Source: Pisaster brevispinus (taxonomy: Eukaryota; Echinodermata; Asteroidea; Forcipulatida; Asteriidae). From it: 64,000 bases of DNA. Positions 42,482 through 54,420 of the stretch are shown piece after piece. The notes under the pieces are model-generated. The model saw only the letters and a list, made by a program, of their open reading frames with translations, did no database searches and was not told where the DNA came from. The stretch spans positions 12,122,742-12,186,741 of the forward strand of contig JAMKCF010000003.1 of NCBI GenBank assembly GCA_023634235.1, in the 5' to 3' direction. The first letter of the stretch is position 1. The number at the start of each line of letters is the position of its first letter. The translations under genes and the position numbers were made by a program.

Positions 42482-43080
42482 TTTGGAAAATCCTGGATCC
42501 GCCCCTGGCACTCGTATAGTTAATTAGCAAATGGGCCATATTTACGCAATCATTGAGTTAGTTGGGCTGAGTTAATTAGTAAATTAATTCATTGGAGGCG
42601 CCTAGCTTTGATGGTTTGTGGTATAAGGAAGACTTCGTGAAAAAAAATCTGGAGATTTAATGATTTTACTTTGAAAATATTTCAAATGAAAATTAGGTTG
42701 TTTTGAATAGTAAATTCGCATCGGGCCACATTATGCAAATATTTAATTAGTTGGTCTGAGTTAATTTGTGGATGAATTAATTTGGGGCGCCTAGGTTTGA
42801 TGGTTCGGGGTATAAGGAAGACATCTGTGAAAAAAAATCTAAAGATTTCATGTTTCTACTTTGAAAACATTTCAAATGAAAATTAGGTAGTTGTCTGTTT
42901 AATCTTGAACTCGTATAGTTAATTCGCAAATGGGCCATAAATATGCAATCATTGAATTAGTTGGGCTGAGCTAATTAGTGGATGAATTAATTGGGGGTGC
43001 CTAGGTATGATGTTTGGGATATAAGAATGACATTTGTGAAGAAATAAAATAAGATTTTGACGTTTTTATTATGAAAACAT
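41745..43080 (-). repeat. ~190-bp tandem array, right (reverse) arm
   Basis: About six units complementary to 37745-39690: GGGGCGCCTAGGTATGATGG, GGTATAAGGAAGACATCTGT, ATTTCATGATTxTACTTTGA, ATTTCAAATGAAAATTAGGT, GCATACGGGCCACATTATGC, TTAATTAGTTGGGCTGA. The GGCGCC landmark is at about 41801, 41994, 42597 and 42786, with GGTGCC at 42992. It is interrupted by the element at 42221-42507. Confidence 0.85.
42221..42507. mobile_element. MITE with CAGxGGCGGATxCAGG ends, inside the right arm
   Basis: The left end CAGCGGCGGATACAGGGGG is matched in reverse by TCCTGGATCCGCCCCTG. GCACT(C) repeats on both sides (42216 and 42508). The interior holds a ~31-nt A-run (42278-42308) and a ~31-nt C-run (42450-42480), whose lengths may be assembly-limited. 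Confidence 0.7.
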
Positions 43081-43611
43081 CACAGTTGAAAACCAGTATA
43101 ACACGAGAACTTTTGATTTTGTTCGTACTGTCCTTGACGGTCGTTGACAAAGGTTTTTGAAATTTGGTGCTAGCACCAAATTTCTCGCCAACACCAACTT
43201 TGGTGCTGGCACTAAATTTAGTGCTGAGTTCAGTCTGGTCATAGGGGTGACTGTGGAAGCATGGTAAAAATTACCCTTGGCAGTTTAGGTGCTGGACACC
43301 TCCAAGTCCAGTGCACATGGTTGTTGCTAGGCAACAGCAGCACTTAAAGGGAAAGTGCACTAGAGGTGCCTGGTCTCATTTGTTTTTGTCCTATGCTGAT
43401 AGATAGTTTCTCAGGGAAGGGCGAAAACTGAATGTTCTTTCTGATAATGAAAGCCACAAGTCTAGGTGGTATTTTTGCAAAGAAGACAATTAAGAAAACT
43501 TTGGTCTTTGAAGACTTTTTAAAGGTAGGGTCATAAATTGGTTTTTGTCAACGTAAAATGGCCAGTTATAGCCTTTCTCTATGGTTATAGGCAAACTTAT
43601 CAAAATACAAT

Positions 43612-43990
43612 AAAAGTCACCTGTAAAAGTTTCACCTGAATGCAGTGTCTACTTGTAGACTGAAAGCAGCAAAATACTAATGAAGATGGTCAAATGCATC
43701 CACATTTAGCAAGGTGACACAGGTACCAACCTCCATCTCTGGGCCACAGCGTTCACGAATGGACACCATGAACATTTGAATCTCCATATAACTCACCTTG
43801 TTGAGGTGAGTTTTGGAGATTCAAACTGTTTGAAACACTTTTGTTGATTTCTAATCAATGGTGGCATTTCAGAGGAAATAGTTTTGCAGGTCGCTTACTA
43901 CCATTACTATCTTTATTCCAAGGAGGCTTTCGGATAAAAACCACACAATGTTTTCAGGGTCATTACCAAACTATCACCCTAACTTTAAAT
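43612..43990. repeat. Dispersed repeat with central hairpin, copy A
   Basis: Shares in order with 49992-50341: GGTAAAAGTTT-like start, CAGTGTCTAC, GGTACCAACC, TTCACGAATGGACAC, a hairpin, TTGATTTCTAATCAATGG, GCATTTCAG, GTTTTCAGGGTCATTACCAA and CTTTAAA. In this copy the hairpin is TTTGAATCTCC...GGAGATTCAAA with inner AACTCACCT/AGGTGAGTT (43776-43826). Confidence 0.65.
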
Positions 43991-44344
43991 TAATAGTGAA
44001 GACCCATCTCCATCTTCATCTTCTACTGGCCCTGGTTCAATTCCCAGCTAAGGTTATATTATCGCCTCAGAACTAGGAGGTCATTTGTATGGTTTTCATA
44101 AAAATGGTTTTGCTTATTTTGGAGCTCCTGGTAAATGGAGCTTACTGATCAAGAGTGGTCTCCAAAGTAATTTTTTGAGATATAGAAGCAATCATTTTCT
44201 ATTAAGTTAAATATTTATTTGTGGATTTTGTTGTGGTTTTCTTTTCTTCAAATGTACACATTTTTCAGTCTAACACCCTTTTGATCATTATGGATAGTGA
44301 AAATGCAATTAAGGCCCTGATAGATCTGAGCCGATGATATGAGA

Positions 44345-44580
44345 GTAGAGTTTGTGTTGGTCCTCTCCTAAGCCATGAGGGTTTTCTCCGGGCCCTCTGG
44401 TTTTCCTCCCTCCAGAAAAATCACACTTTTGATCGCTCGAAGTGCTCCATGGTTATACATGGATCCATGTGGCTGGCTGCCAAGGGTGCCCTCATGTGTG
44501 TGGCTGGAATGCGTTTTAGAGGGGTCCTTCACATTCAGCTTTTCAGCTGCAAGTTAAAATTATTAGAATTCTTGGATTAA
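44345..44580 (+). mobile_element. SINE family 3 tail fragment
   Basis: GAGGGTTTTCTCCGGGCCCT and GGTTTTCCTCCCTCC correspond to the tail of the reverse copy at 32935-33135. It continues with CTGGAATGCGTTTTAGAGGG and ends near GGATTAATGGCC. No tRNA-like head is preserved. Confidence 0.45.
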
Positions 44581-44626
44581 TGGCCAAAGTCCAGTCATTT
44601 TAGTATTGGACCAGTAACCTCACAAC

Positions 44627-44770
44627 CTCAAAGCCAAGTTATGTCATCAACTCACTGTCACTCACAAAGCCAATTTGTGTCATCAACTCACTGTCATTCC
44701 CAAAGCCAATTTTTGTCATCAACTCACTGTCATTCCCAAAGCCAATATGTCATCAACTCACAAACACACA
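44627..44770 (+). repeat. 36-bp tandem repeat, four copies
   Basis: The unit CAAAGCCAATTTTTGTCATC, AACTCACTGTCATTCC is repeated almost exactly, the last copy being truncated. Confidence 0.85.
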
Positions 44771-44869
44771 TTTTATAGATGTAATTGAATTGTTTGCAGT
44801 AGCCACTGCCAATTACAGGATTCAAACTGGCCTCCCATCAGCTGACTGCTGATTGATTTAGTGTTTCAG

Positions 44870-45000
44870 ATGTATAGAATGCTGTGAGTGGGTTCGAATC
44901 CCACCCGAGTAGCCTGTAGGTTTTTCCTGCGGGACTCACAAAGCACTGAGTATACTGTGCTTATCACACATCAGTGTGAGGGTTTCACCAACAAAATATT
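44870..45000 (+). mobile_element. SINE fragment with tRNA-like B box
   Basis: GTGGGTTCGAATCCCACCC is a perfect B-box/T-arm hairpin. It is followed by CGAGTAGCCTGTAGGTTTTT and CTGTGCTTATCACACATCAG. The A-box half is missing. Confidence 0.5.
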
Positions 45001-45117
45001 CACAAATATGGAGACATCCCCTTAAGGTTATCCCTCTGCTGCCACCTCCCAGGTTATATCGTAAACTTGGCTTTGATCCCTGGCTATACTAAATTTACAG
45101 GTTGAATGGCTATACTG

Positions 45118-45225
45118 ACTGGCACCCCTAAACAAAGATATTGACAAAATAGGAAGACCGTCAGCTTAGGGCATAACAACTCAGTTTGAAGAGCGCCGGC
45201 ACGTTAACTGCTCTAGTCAGTTTTT
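45118..45225 (+). mobile_element. tRNA-derived SINE (family 1), truncated
   Basis: Leader CTGACTGGCACCCCTAAACA, AAGATATTGACAAAATAGGA, then a degenerate head AACTCAGTTTGAAGAGCGCC and GGCACGTTAA, joined early to the acceptor end CTCTAGTCAG; the T-arm is deleted. Confidence 0.65.
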
Positions 45226-45292
45226 CTGTTGTTCCCAAAAGTAAATACAAAATTAGATACAAGGATGAACAGTATAAAACATTTCAACAACA

Positions 45293-47522
45293 GTTGAAAA
45301 ACCCCTTAAATCTAATATTATCAAGTTTCACACTCTAAAGAGGACAGGAAGTATGAGGGCAGGGAACCGGTTAGTCTTACTTGGCCATCCTAATGCTCAA
45401 CATTACTTTAAACTCAGCTGAAAAGTACTTGACTACGACACTGAAATACACCATACAACCAACCTGTGATGATTTTATCAAATCATGCAGGCAAGTTCGA
45501 ACTGAAACAACGAAAAAGGAGTTTATGCTTTTACTTGTCAAGTAAAAGCTTTTGAAGTTTTGCGACAAGAGTCAAGGATGGAGGACTTAAACACAAGTCC
45601 TGTCCTATATTTTACCTTAAAAGTAGGATCTTAAATTATATTTAAAATACAAGCATACAATTAATCTGCTTTCTACAAACTAAGATGTATATCTTGCGAG
45701 ATTATTTGATATAAAAAAAGGTTACTTGTCTATTTTTTCATTCCACCACATCATCAGCACTTAAGCTCAGCACTGAAGAGTTCCTGAAACACTTTCCAGC
45801 CAGTGGACCACCCAGCACAGAAGATGTGTGCCCAGTGGGTGTAGGAGCAGTAAACATGCCCATGGTTCAACAGCATCAAGGCATGTTTGCTCTTTGGATC
45901 TGGACTGGGATCAACTCAAGAAGGCAACATTCCAGAAGGCCCAGAAATTCACCAGCTCCCCAGGAATCCTGTAAGTGCAAAGTCTGCCATAGAAAGACCA
46001 GCTTTTTAGTATTTACAGGGTTTGCATTTATCTTTTTCAATATCAGCAGAACGGGGTTCGAATCCCGGTCATGACACTTGTGCCCTTAGATCAAGGCACT
46101 TAACCATAACTGCTTTGTAAATAGTTGGGAAGGTAGTAGGACTGTGAAGGGGGTGTCGACAGCCCAAAGCAGTTAAGTGTAGACCTCATCTTAAGCTGCC
46201 GTCCAGCCTCGTGATATTAGGCAATTTCTCATAAACCATTTTTTTATAAATGCATATTGTAATAGTCCATTGTAATTCAATACCTTTTGGCCTCATCATG
46301 ACGTCATTGATTGTTAGTGTTTTGGTTCATTATTATTCTTGATGAGTTTACAGTATTTTTGTTTCAATTCAAAGGTAAAAACAAACCCAAATCTTTCAGC
46401 AAAAAACCAGCCATGCAACTTTAAACTTGAATAAATTTATGTAAATGATATGACTCCTGATGATGTGACTTTCAGGGCTTGAATTTGGGGTGAAAATCCA
46501 CAAGACCACAGGGCTTGAAGCCCAAAATATTTACTGGACCAGAATTGTTTTTAAAAAGACCAGAATCAAAATAGGGCAAAACTTTCTGACCCAGTTTAAC
46601 ATGCATTTAAGTTAATTGTTTTATTTAAACACGCGCTAAGACATGTAGAGAAGATTGATTTCATTTGTCTTCATGGGTGTTAAGTATATTTCATTATGTC
46701 ATTACTCAATAGAATTGAAAGGTATTTTGTCAGACTCAAAGTCAACATTTGAACACATTATTTTGTGTTCAAGATGTGACACAGTGAGGTATTATTCTTC
46801 AATAATATTGTTATTAAAAAGCACAAGTCCGCCAGACTTGTCCAGTCCAATGTTTACTAGCCTGACACCAAAACTACTGGCCTCGGGCCTGTGGTCCAGT
46901 GTAAAATTCTAGCCCTGACTTTGGATAACATGGATGCTCACATGTGAATACCAAGTCATTCTGACCTTAGCAAATGTGATATCTCTTTGGATAAGTTTCA
47001 GGAAAAAGAATGTGAAAGAAACCCAGAAGGACGTGTTCAGTACCCGAAACACCCCAAAACGAAAAATAAAATTAAGAATTTAAACTTCTATACTAAAACT
47101 TTGGAATCTTGTTTAAAACAGATTTCAGGAAGGCAGAGAAAACTCTGCAGGAATGAGGAACAAGTTCAGTCCGACAGTGGAACCAAACTCAAGGACAAAG
47201 CCAAACTTCAGATCGATTTAGGGTAAGTTTTTCTTCAGATAAATTGTTAAATTTGAAGTTTAAAAAAATTTCAAGGCTGTAATGATGCCAGGCTCATGTC
47301 ATCTTTGGCCCATTTGAAATCATGGCTTGGGCTCTGGCTCAGGCCCTGTCAGTTATTTTTTACATGGGCACTTTCAGTACGGGGCTTCAAACAGGCTAAA
47401 ACATGATAAAGCCGAAAGCCCTAATTATGTTCGACAAAAAAGGGAGTTTATGAATACCGGTAGTGATGTTGAGATCACTTCAAATACTGAGTCATCAACA
47501 ACATCGCTGAATCAGTTTGCAA
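45293..47522 (+). pseudogene. Unrecognised coding-like blocks with frame breaks
   Basis: Several blocks read like protein but do not join into one clean frame. Block 1 (45293-45541) reads VEKPLKSNIIKFHTLKRTGS on to HPNAQHYFKL, then continues after a +1 shift as AEKYLTTTLKYTIQPTCDDF to a GTAAAA donor; the unshifted frame stops at TGA 45419. Block 2 (45758-45970) is open in one frame (KLSTEEFLKHFPASGPPSTE) and then in another (LDLDWDQLKKATFQKAQKFT), ending at a CCT|GTAAGT donor. Block 3 (46971-47222) is in phase with block 2's end: KCDISLDKFQEKECERN, Lys-rich, ending at GTAAGT. Block 4 joins in phase from about 47351 to 47522 (HFQYGASNRLKHDKAESPNY). A further open segment with splice-like ends is at 48084-48191. 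I do not recognise the family. It is either a decaying gene or a real gene with sequence errors. Confidence 0.4.
46035..46220 (+). mobile_element. SINE family 2 tail copy with tRNA-like B box
   Basis: GGGGTTCGAATCCCGGTCAT (B box) is followed by TGTGCCCTTAGATCAAGGCA and CTTAACCATAACTGC, the same tail block as at 27860-27900. It lies between coding-like blocks 2 and 3 of the unrecognised locus. Confidence 0.55.
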
Positions 47523-48191
47523 AGTAAAGGTATTATACAGGATTGGTTTTAACTTTAGTCAGAAAGCTTACTGGTTATGAAGTTTATACTAGAACCTTTT
47601 AAAGTTATATTCGAACAAAATTACTTGAAAACCACCCCCCCCCCCAACAAAAAAACAACAACAACAACAAACAAACCCCAAAACCCAGATAAATAGGTTA
47701 AAAAATATAAATACAATTTTTGTTAAATACAACAGCTGATTTCAGTTGTTCAACCAAAATTAAGGAAAAGGTTTTACATGCTGAAAATTGTGCATAGTTT
47801 TTCACTATTTTGTCCTGACTCACACAACGGATTAAGCCCAAATTTTCACAGGTTTGTTATTTAATATTTGTATATGGTTGTATAAGGTTGATCACACCAA
47901 ACATGAACACTCTACGACTATTTTGACAGCTCTACCAATCTTGTTTAATACATTTAACGAGAGCAGTCTACAGCTCTGAACTGAGTAAACAATTGACGGA
48001 TAGATCTGGATGTTTATGACATGCACTGGGATGTGAATACTCCCCCTCTTGATCTCTATTCTTTTTATTTCATTGCCTTACAGTATGTATGAATCTAGTC
48101 TTGAGTCCACCAACTAACCGTTGGTGGCGGGCTTTCCCGGAGTCATTCATATTCTGGACGAAGAGGGAGAAACACCATATTATATTTTCAG

Positions 48192-49991
48192 GTAACCAAT
48201 TTCTCATTTAATAATTCATATTCTTACCTCATTTATTCAAAGATGCAAGTCCTTTTCTATTACTTAGACTATTTTATTTATTTAAAAAAAATAGTTAGTG
48301 ATCTGACGTCCATCCAAAATTATAAGAGATAAAAACAAATAGAAAAGATTCCGCAGGTCACACAAGACCACTTTAGTGAATCATGCACCAGACATAAAAT
48401 TGGCTAGTGTCTTACCAGCAGATTTTTATTGCTAATGAAATTAGCCTTTCCTCTGAAATTATGCTAGTAACATTCACACATGCCTACATACACTATTGGT
48501 TGGCAAGCGCTGTGCACTAGGCAGACGCACAAATGTATATGTGTCACGCCACAGCCCCATAAAAAAAAATTGTTATGTTCCCTCATTTTGCCAACCAGTA
48601 GTGTGTAAGTGCGTAAGTACATATTTCATGGGACTAAGGTCTATTCTAAAACTTATTTTACAGGCATAAAGGTCGATTGTAAAGTATGTGTATCGTAGCT
48701 TTGATCTACTACCATCAAATCCAAAAGCTGTTGTAAGTAGGGTGCCCTTGGCTAGAGGTCAACAGAAGGTAGCTCATTGGCTGATCCTGTGTGCCGTGCA
48801 GACAAAGCTGCGCGTTTTCACTTGTTTCCTCATAGTTTTACCTCTAAGATGGTGTCTTGATGACGTCAATGCATAAGGTCTTATTTATTGTGAAGACTCA
48901 TCTTTTTAAAACTGCTTTTAACTAATGACATTATACCTCTTTTGTTATTTTGTAAATGTATTATCTATATAGACCTTTATATGTAAATTGTTACGGGTTT
49001 TTGTTTTCTATAACATCTAGCATTTTAATTGTTAATAGCTGTATTATTTTATGCAATTTTTTTTGTATGTGTGGGAAAATGAAAAACGTTACTTGGAAAC
49101 TGATGAACAGTAACAAAACAACTAAAAGTATAAATCATCAGAAGTATTTATCTACCTTTTCTTGGTTTCCATGGTACTACAGGTTGCACATAAATGAGTT
49201 GAAATTAACATCAGGCGGTTTTTTACTCAATATGGCAACAATTTGTAACAATTTCTATTTTCTTCACCCTCCTACCTACTCTTGTTTCTGGGTGCCAGTC
49301 AGTAACTGCCGTGTAACCAAGAATCACAACCAAATTTAGGATGCAACCTGGGAAGTGGCAGGAGAGGGATTACCTTAAGGGAATGCGACTATTTTTTTTG
49401 TTTTATTTTATTGCAAGTGCAGTGGTAAATGTTCCAAGGTAGTGGTAGATCGAGCTATATGATTTTAGGCTCAAGGCAATACCAATGTATCAGGCACATG
49501 TGTGTGCAAAATATGTTTATTTATCAGAGAAGTTTATTTATCAGAGAAGTCATTTAAAAACAGGGTTATTTTGCCATGTACAACTATTAGTAGAAGTCTT
49601 TGCGCAAAATTTTGGAGGTCTAAATATATTTTTTCCTAGGAAGTGAATCTAAATGATATTTGTATATATTTCATTTTGTACTTTTACTAATGTTGTTTTC
49701 TTTTATCGTAAACAGTGGTTATTTTCATTTAACCTTCACCTGTGACATCATGCTAATGTTCCATCGCTCCATTATTTCGCACAAATGGCGCTTTTCCCAT
49801 AAAGGAAAACAATTTTCAGGGGGAAAAAAGGTGCAAAAATGGACAAATTTGCTTGAATTGGGCCTTCATTTTCAAAAAATTTTCAACTCCGCCTGCCTTT
49901 TCTTTCATTTTGCCCCCCCCCCCATTCATATTTGCCGCCCCCCCCCCATGGGTAGTGCTTATTTATAGGTAAAATTATATAGAAATATATA
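48192..49991. other. Non-coding stretch, no gene seen
   Basis: AT-rich, with short chance frames only. A family-1 SINE leader remnant (GGGTGCCAGTCAGTAACTGC) is at 49288-49310, and C-runs are at 49913-49923 and 49938-49947. Confidence 0.45.
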
Positions 49992-50341
49992 TTAACAGTC
50001 ACAGGTAAAAGTTTCTGCTAAATACAGTGTCTACCTGCTGGAAAAAAATCTCTGTATTTTCACACCAATTCATCCACTTTTAGCGAGGTTACAGCCGCGG
50101 GTACCAACCGCAGCATTCGTGAATAGACACTAACCTTCAGAAATCTGAGAAGTGATTCATGCATGAACCGCTTCTCAGATTAAAATGTTTGTTATTGATT
50201 TCTAATCAATGGGGCATTTCAGATGATATTATGCACAGGATGATAACTACCACTTCAATCTTTTTAACAAGTAAGTTTTTGGATAGAAATTGAAATTTTT
50301 TCTTTTGGGATGGGTACCAAACGATGACACTACCTTTAAAT
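49992..50341. repeat. Dispersed repeat with central hairpin, copy B
   Basis: Order of shared blocks as in 43612-43990. Here the hairpin is AATCTGAGAAG...CTTCTCAGATT with an inner TTCATGCATGAA palindrome (50142-50181), followed by the conserved TTGATTTCTAATCAATGG and GCATTTCAG. The stem sequence differs from copy A but pairing is kept. Confidence 0.65.
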
Positions 50342-50799
50342 CGAACGAAATGGTTTGCAATAATTATATGTTTATGCTGGAAATTATTTTATTAAACTAG
50401 TGGTAGATAACTGAATGTACATAATGAGAGTACTTTCAATTAATAAAATTAAATGGACAATAATTGTTGAAATGTTATTGAGAGCGTTTTTGTATTTGCT
50501 ATTATTTTATGTTTGTAAAAAAGGTATAATCAAGTTCTTACAAGTAAGTTTTTATTTTACGGATTTGATTTCAGTTTTGCAGTTTTTCCATAAAAAAATA
50601 CAACACACACAAAAAGCCTCACAAAATATGTGTAACAAGAAATAAATACCTGCAGTAATTTCAGTGATTTGGTTCTACATGCACTCTGTATTACAGAAAC
50701 GATAATTTCCTGTCGAAGAAACGCCATTTATACTTTAATTCTATACTACATACATGTATTCATGTAAATTGTACAAAGTTAATAATTGACCAAAGAAAG

Positions 50800-50955
50800 A
50801 TTTACTAGAGCGGGATTTGGTTCCTCCGGATTTACGTGCCGGCGCTCTTACCAACTGAGCTATTTAGCCCTATGTTGGCAGTCTGCCTATTTTTGTCAAT
50901 ATTTTTGCTCGGGGTGCCAGTCAGAAACCATACAATCTTTAACTGCCACGTAGCC
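50800..50955 (-). mobile_element. tRNA-derived SINE (family 1), reverse copy
   Basis: The complement reads AGGGCTAAATAGCTCAGTTG, GTAAGAGCGCCGGCACGTAA, ATCCGGAGGAACCAAATCCC, with a short deletion in the T-arm. The outward leader ends CTGACTGGCACCCCGAGC. Confidence 0.7.
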
Positions 50956-51618
50956 AGGATCACATTATGTTCTTAACATAATTTTATTCTGTATTTTGAC
51001 AAAACCAACTTGATTGTAAATAATGATTTACAACTTACAAATTTATAATGATTATATAAAATAAATAAGATAAATTGTTGCAACTCACATTTATATACAA
51101 ATCTGATTTGTTTATAGTAAAAAATTGATAAAAACGCTGGACCAAATAATTATTAGACCCTTATGGTTTTGTTTTGTTCTATCAATTTTAAATGTTTTCT
51201 ATCAATAAGAAAATTAAATTCACATGAGAGATAGGCAACTTTTAATTATGAAACAAATCCCAATCTTTTTAAATACCCTTTTCTGGTGCTTTTGAGAAAG
51301 ATTTGCGAAAAACCCTGTTACGTCATCACTTGAATTTTACGTCATGTGGGAGCTCCGTTTTGTATAACTGAGTTTTCATGCTCCTTCGCTGCGCTCAAAC
51401 AGTTTCACTTTAGACACTGACTGGGGAAATGAGGGAGCGAAAAGAAACACAATAGTTTTGAATTCATTATTAACATTTATGTAATTTGCAGCATGGTATT
51501 TTGGTAAGCACGTAGACGCTGATGGAATTACGCCAAAGTATATTGGGTGATAGGAAATCAGAGGTATTTGGAAAAAAATGAGCTAAGTCAACTTATATAA
51601 ATAATTATGTACATGTAC

Positions 51619-52110
51619 CTCGAAAAAGCAGACGATCAGCGGGACTAGCTGGTGATCTGAACATGCCATCTTGGAGACTGAACGTCTGCGACGTCTTTCG
51701 ATTTTTTCTATTTCTTTGGGAGCGTCTTCTTCTGAAGATTTAACCTTCTTCTGCTGCTTGGAAGACTAGATGCTCAGAAGAACTCTTCTCGAGGTGGGAA
51801 ACAGTGACGCATCCAGCCTACTGTTGTCGGCAATGCTAATTTTCTTTTTTCTTTCCGCGATGAGCTCATTTGCCTCTTGAATTCCTTCTATTGCTATACC
51901 AGTGTTGTTCTTTTTCAGTAATGCGACCTTGATTTTGTCCAATTTTTTTCCAATTTGTTGAACTCTTTCGACTCGAGTTTGTTTATAAGTTCCTTCAACT
52001 TCAATCCTTCGTTGGATATTGGGGGGCAAAACTTTTCGTCGAAATAATCCTTGAATTGCTGAAAATGTCAGTCGGATCGAGAATGTGTTCTTCTTGTTGC
52101 GACATAGCAA
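51619..52110 (-). pseudogene. Basic, gag-like ORF interrupted by an in-frame TAG
   Basis: From ATG at 52110 the frame is open for 114 codons (Lys/Arg-rich, predicted helical; IQRRIEVEGTYKQTRVERVQ, then IQEANELIAERKKKISIADN) to TAG at 51768-51766. The same frame then stays open for about 49 codons (KQQKKVKSSEEDAPKEIEKI, ERRRRRS) to about 51619. An overlapping frame starting at the nearby ATG (52104) opens MSQQEEHILDPTDIFSNSRI and stops after 34 codons, which suggests a frameshift in the CCCCCC tract near 52025. The ELIAERKKKI/ADNS pattern recalls the small basic proteins of DIRS- or Gypsy-type retroelements, but no polymerase, integrase or terminal repeats were found nearby. Function unknown; probably a dead fragment. 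Confidence 0.4.
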
Positions 52111-52787
52111 GATTAAAAAAAAAAAATGTTGTTGGTGAAATTAGCAGGCAGTTGCGAAATGCGTTCACTAAGCGTGTGCCGAGACCTGAAGTGACATGTT
52201 TGAGTAGATGTACCCTTAAATACTAGCTAATAAAACAATAGACCGAGAATGTCATGTGACATAAAGGGGCGGGAATGCATTGAAAAGTGATTGGAATGTG
52301 GATGGAATGCGAGAACACCGCCCCCGAATCAACCAAGCAAACGTAAATGGTGTAACATGGACGTATAACAAAGGAATAACCCACAAATGAAGTCTTAGTA
52401 TTGTCATTTTGACGCACGCCGTCAACGGCAGAAGTGCATATACGTAGCTAGTTTTTCACAAAACTTGGGCCTTATTTTTTTCTTCAATATTTACGAACAA
52501 TTCAGAAGTGTAAAAATATCACAATTATACAGTAAAATGATAAAGAAACACATTTTTAAACAAATAGCATTCCCGTCATCAAGTTTTCGTTCAAGTAGCT
52601 GTTTAACATGAAGCAGGCATCACTGATGTTATTTCGTTTGGTTTGACCATACAAAAAGGGTTGATCCTATTTTTTCAGTTTTTCGGTCAAAATTGCAATA
52701 CATTTACCCTGATCCGCATCGTTTACCTTAGATGACGCCTCCGGTTAATTACTAAAAATGTGTATGTTTGACCCTACTTACAATGTA

Positions 52788-53500
52788 CATGAAGCCTCAG
52801 GTAAGATTGTAGATTCACATGGATGGGTTCTACGAAAATGAGTCGCTTGTTGCACAGTCCACTTTCAAATACATAACTATTGAGTGTTGCCGGAGGGTGA
52901 ACACAATTATTGTATTTTCATAGTTCTCGAATAGAAACTTCTTCTTTTTTTGATCGATAAAGATGAACGAATTTTTGGACCCTTTTGTTTTATTTGTGTA
53001 CTTTGTTTCCTTTACAATAGTTGATGTCTTTTATTAAACTGGCTGTTTCTCCATTACAGGTCATCTTCAGATTATGACATAATTTAATTTTCAAAAGGTC
53101 ATAACTTTAGAACCAAACATGACACAAGTGTGTGAGATATGTCAAAATGAAGCTTGTTTTATGTTCTTTTTAGCCATTTATAAAACTCAAAAAGTAAATT
53201 TTTCCCCATGTGACTCACTTTTTCACAGAGCCCGTCATTTGTGTGTACTTGGCGTTTCAGTTTACTGAGCTAGCCTCATGTATTAGAAGATGGGGGACTA
53301 TAGAACATTTGAAGCCTCATTACTTGAAGATTCACAGTGACTTGAAATGTGTATGCTTGTGACCGTACATACATTTGAAGCCTCTTGACTGTATACTTAT
53401 AGATTCACAGTCCTCATGATCATCTTGTAGATTCACAGTGGCTATGCTTCACAAATTGATATGAAGCCTCGTGTATGCTTGTAGATTCACAGTGATTATG
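52788..53500. repeat. Degenerate GAAGCCTC / TAGATTCACAG repeats
   Basis: TGAAGCCTC and (T)GTAGATTCACAGT(G) alternate irregularly, about five occurrences each, densest at 53310-53500. Too irregular to define a unit. Confidence 0.4.
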
Positions 53501-54420
53501 GAAGCAGCATTTTAATGAAACTAAAGCCTACAAGGCTTTAAGTGATTCCACCGCTGGTACACGCGGTTTTCGTGAATCAGCCCCTCCTGAACTAGATGGT
53601 GCTGTCAGCGTTTACCAACACAACCAATTATACAATTTGTGGCTACCCCCATTCACTTGTTTGACTCCGGCCAGGCAGTGGAATTCCAATTCCCTAGGAA
53701 ACAATGCCAGACGCGTGAAGCGTGAGGTGTGCCCAACAGGACAGGACAGTCACGGCCAGCAGGGGGAGACTTCGATTTTGACATAATCATAACTCTTAAC
53801 GTTGTGTGACAACCTTTAACTGCGTGTATTTGGCACAAACTTGTTTCAGATCCAAACCTGATCCAAACATAATATTTGTCGGTTACGAAAACTCGAAAAC
53901 CCTGTGGGGAAAACGGGGATGTTTGGATCTTCTCATAATAATGTAGGGCAAATATTCATGTTGAGTCAAGATTCCACATACAAGCAGAATGGGCTTCATA
54001 TGTATGTCGGGTCAAGCTTGTTAAGTCATAAGTGCAATTCGTAACCTTAACATCGAGGCCATTTTAGTCTTCATATTTTCTTCTCATAGTTTGATATACG
54101 ACATCATGAATATATTTGACAATCAAATCGGTTGTTGTTTCTAGTGTAAATAATTATTATTTCTTGCTATAATTATTTTCTCTTCCAAAAAGTAACACGC
54201 ATAGCCCCTTTAATGATTTTGGATTGTTTATGAAGTGCGCCCTCTGCAGGTCATATTAATACAGTTTACATGGAGGGAGTTTCGATTTCAATTTCGTTTC
54301 CCTAACTTCTACCTAGAAATGTCTCTTTTGACACAAACTATGACGCTTTATGGATTATCTGGCTGTTCATCAAAGCATGGAGGTCTACCTCCATGCTTCT
54401 ATTTCTACCTCCATGATCAA

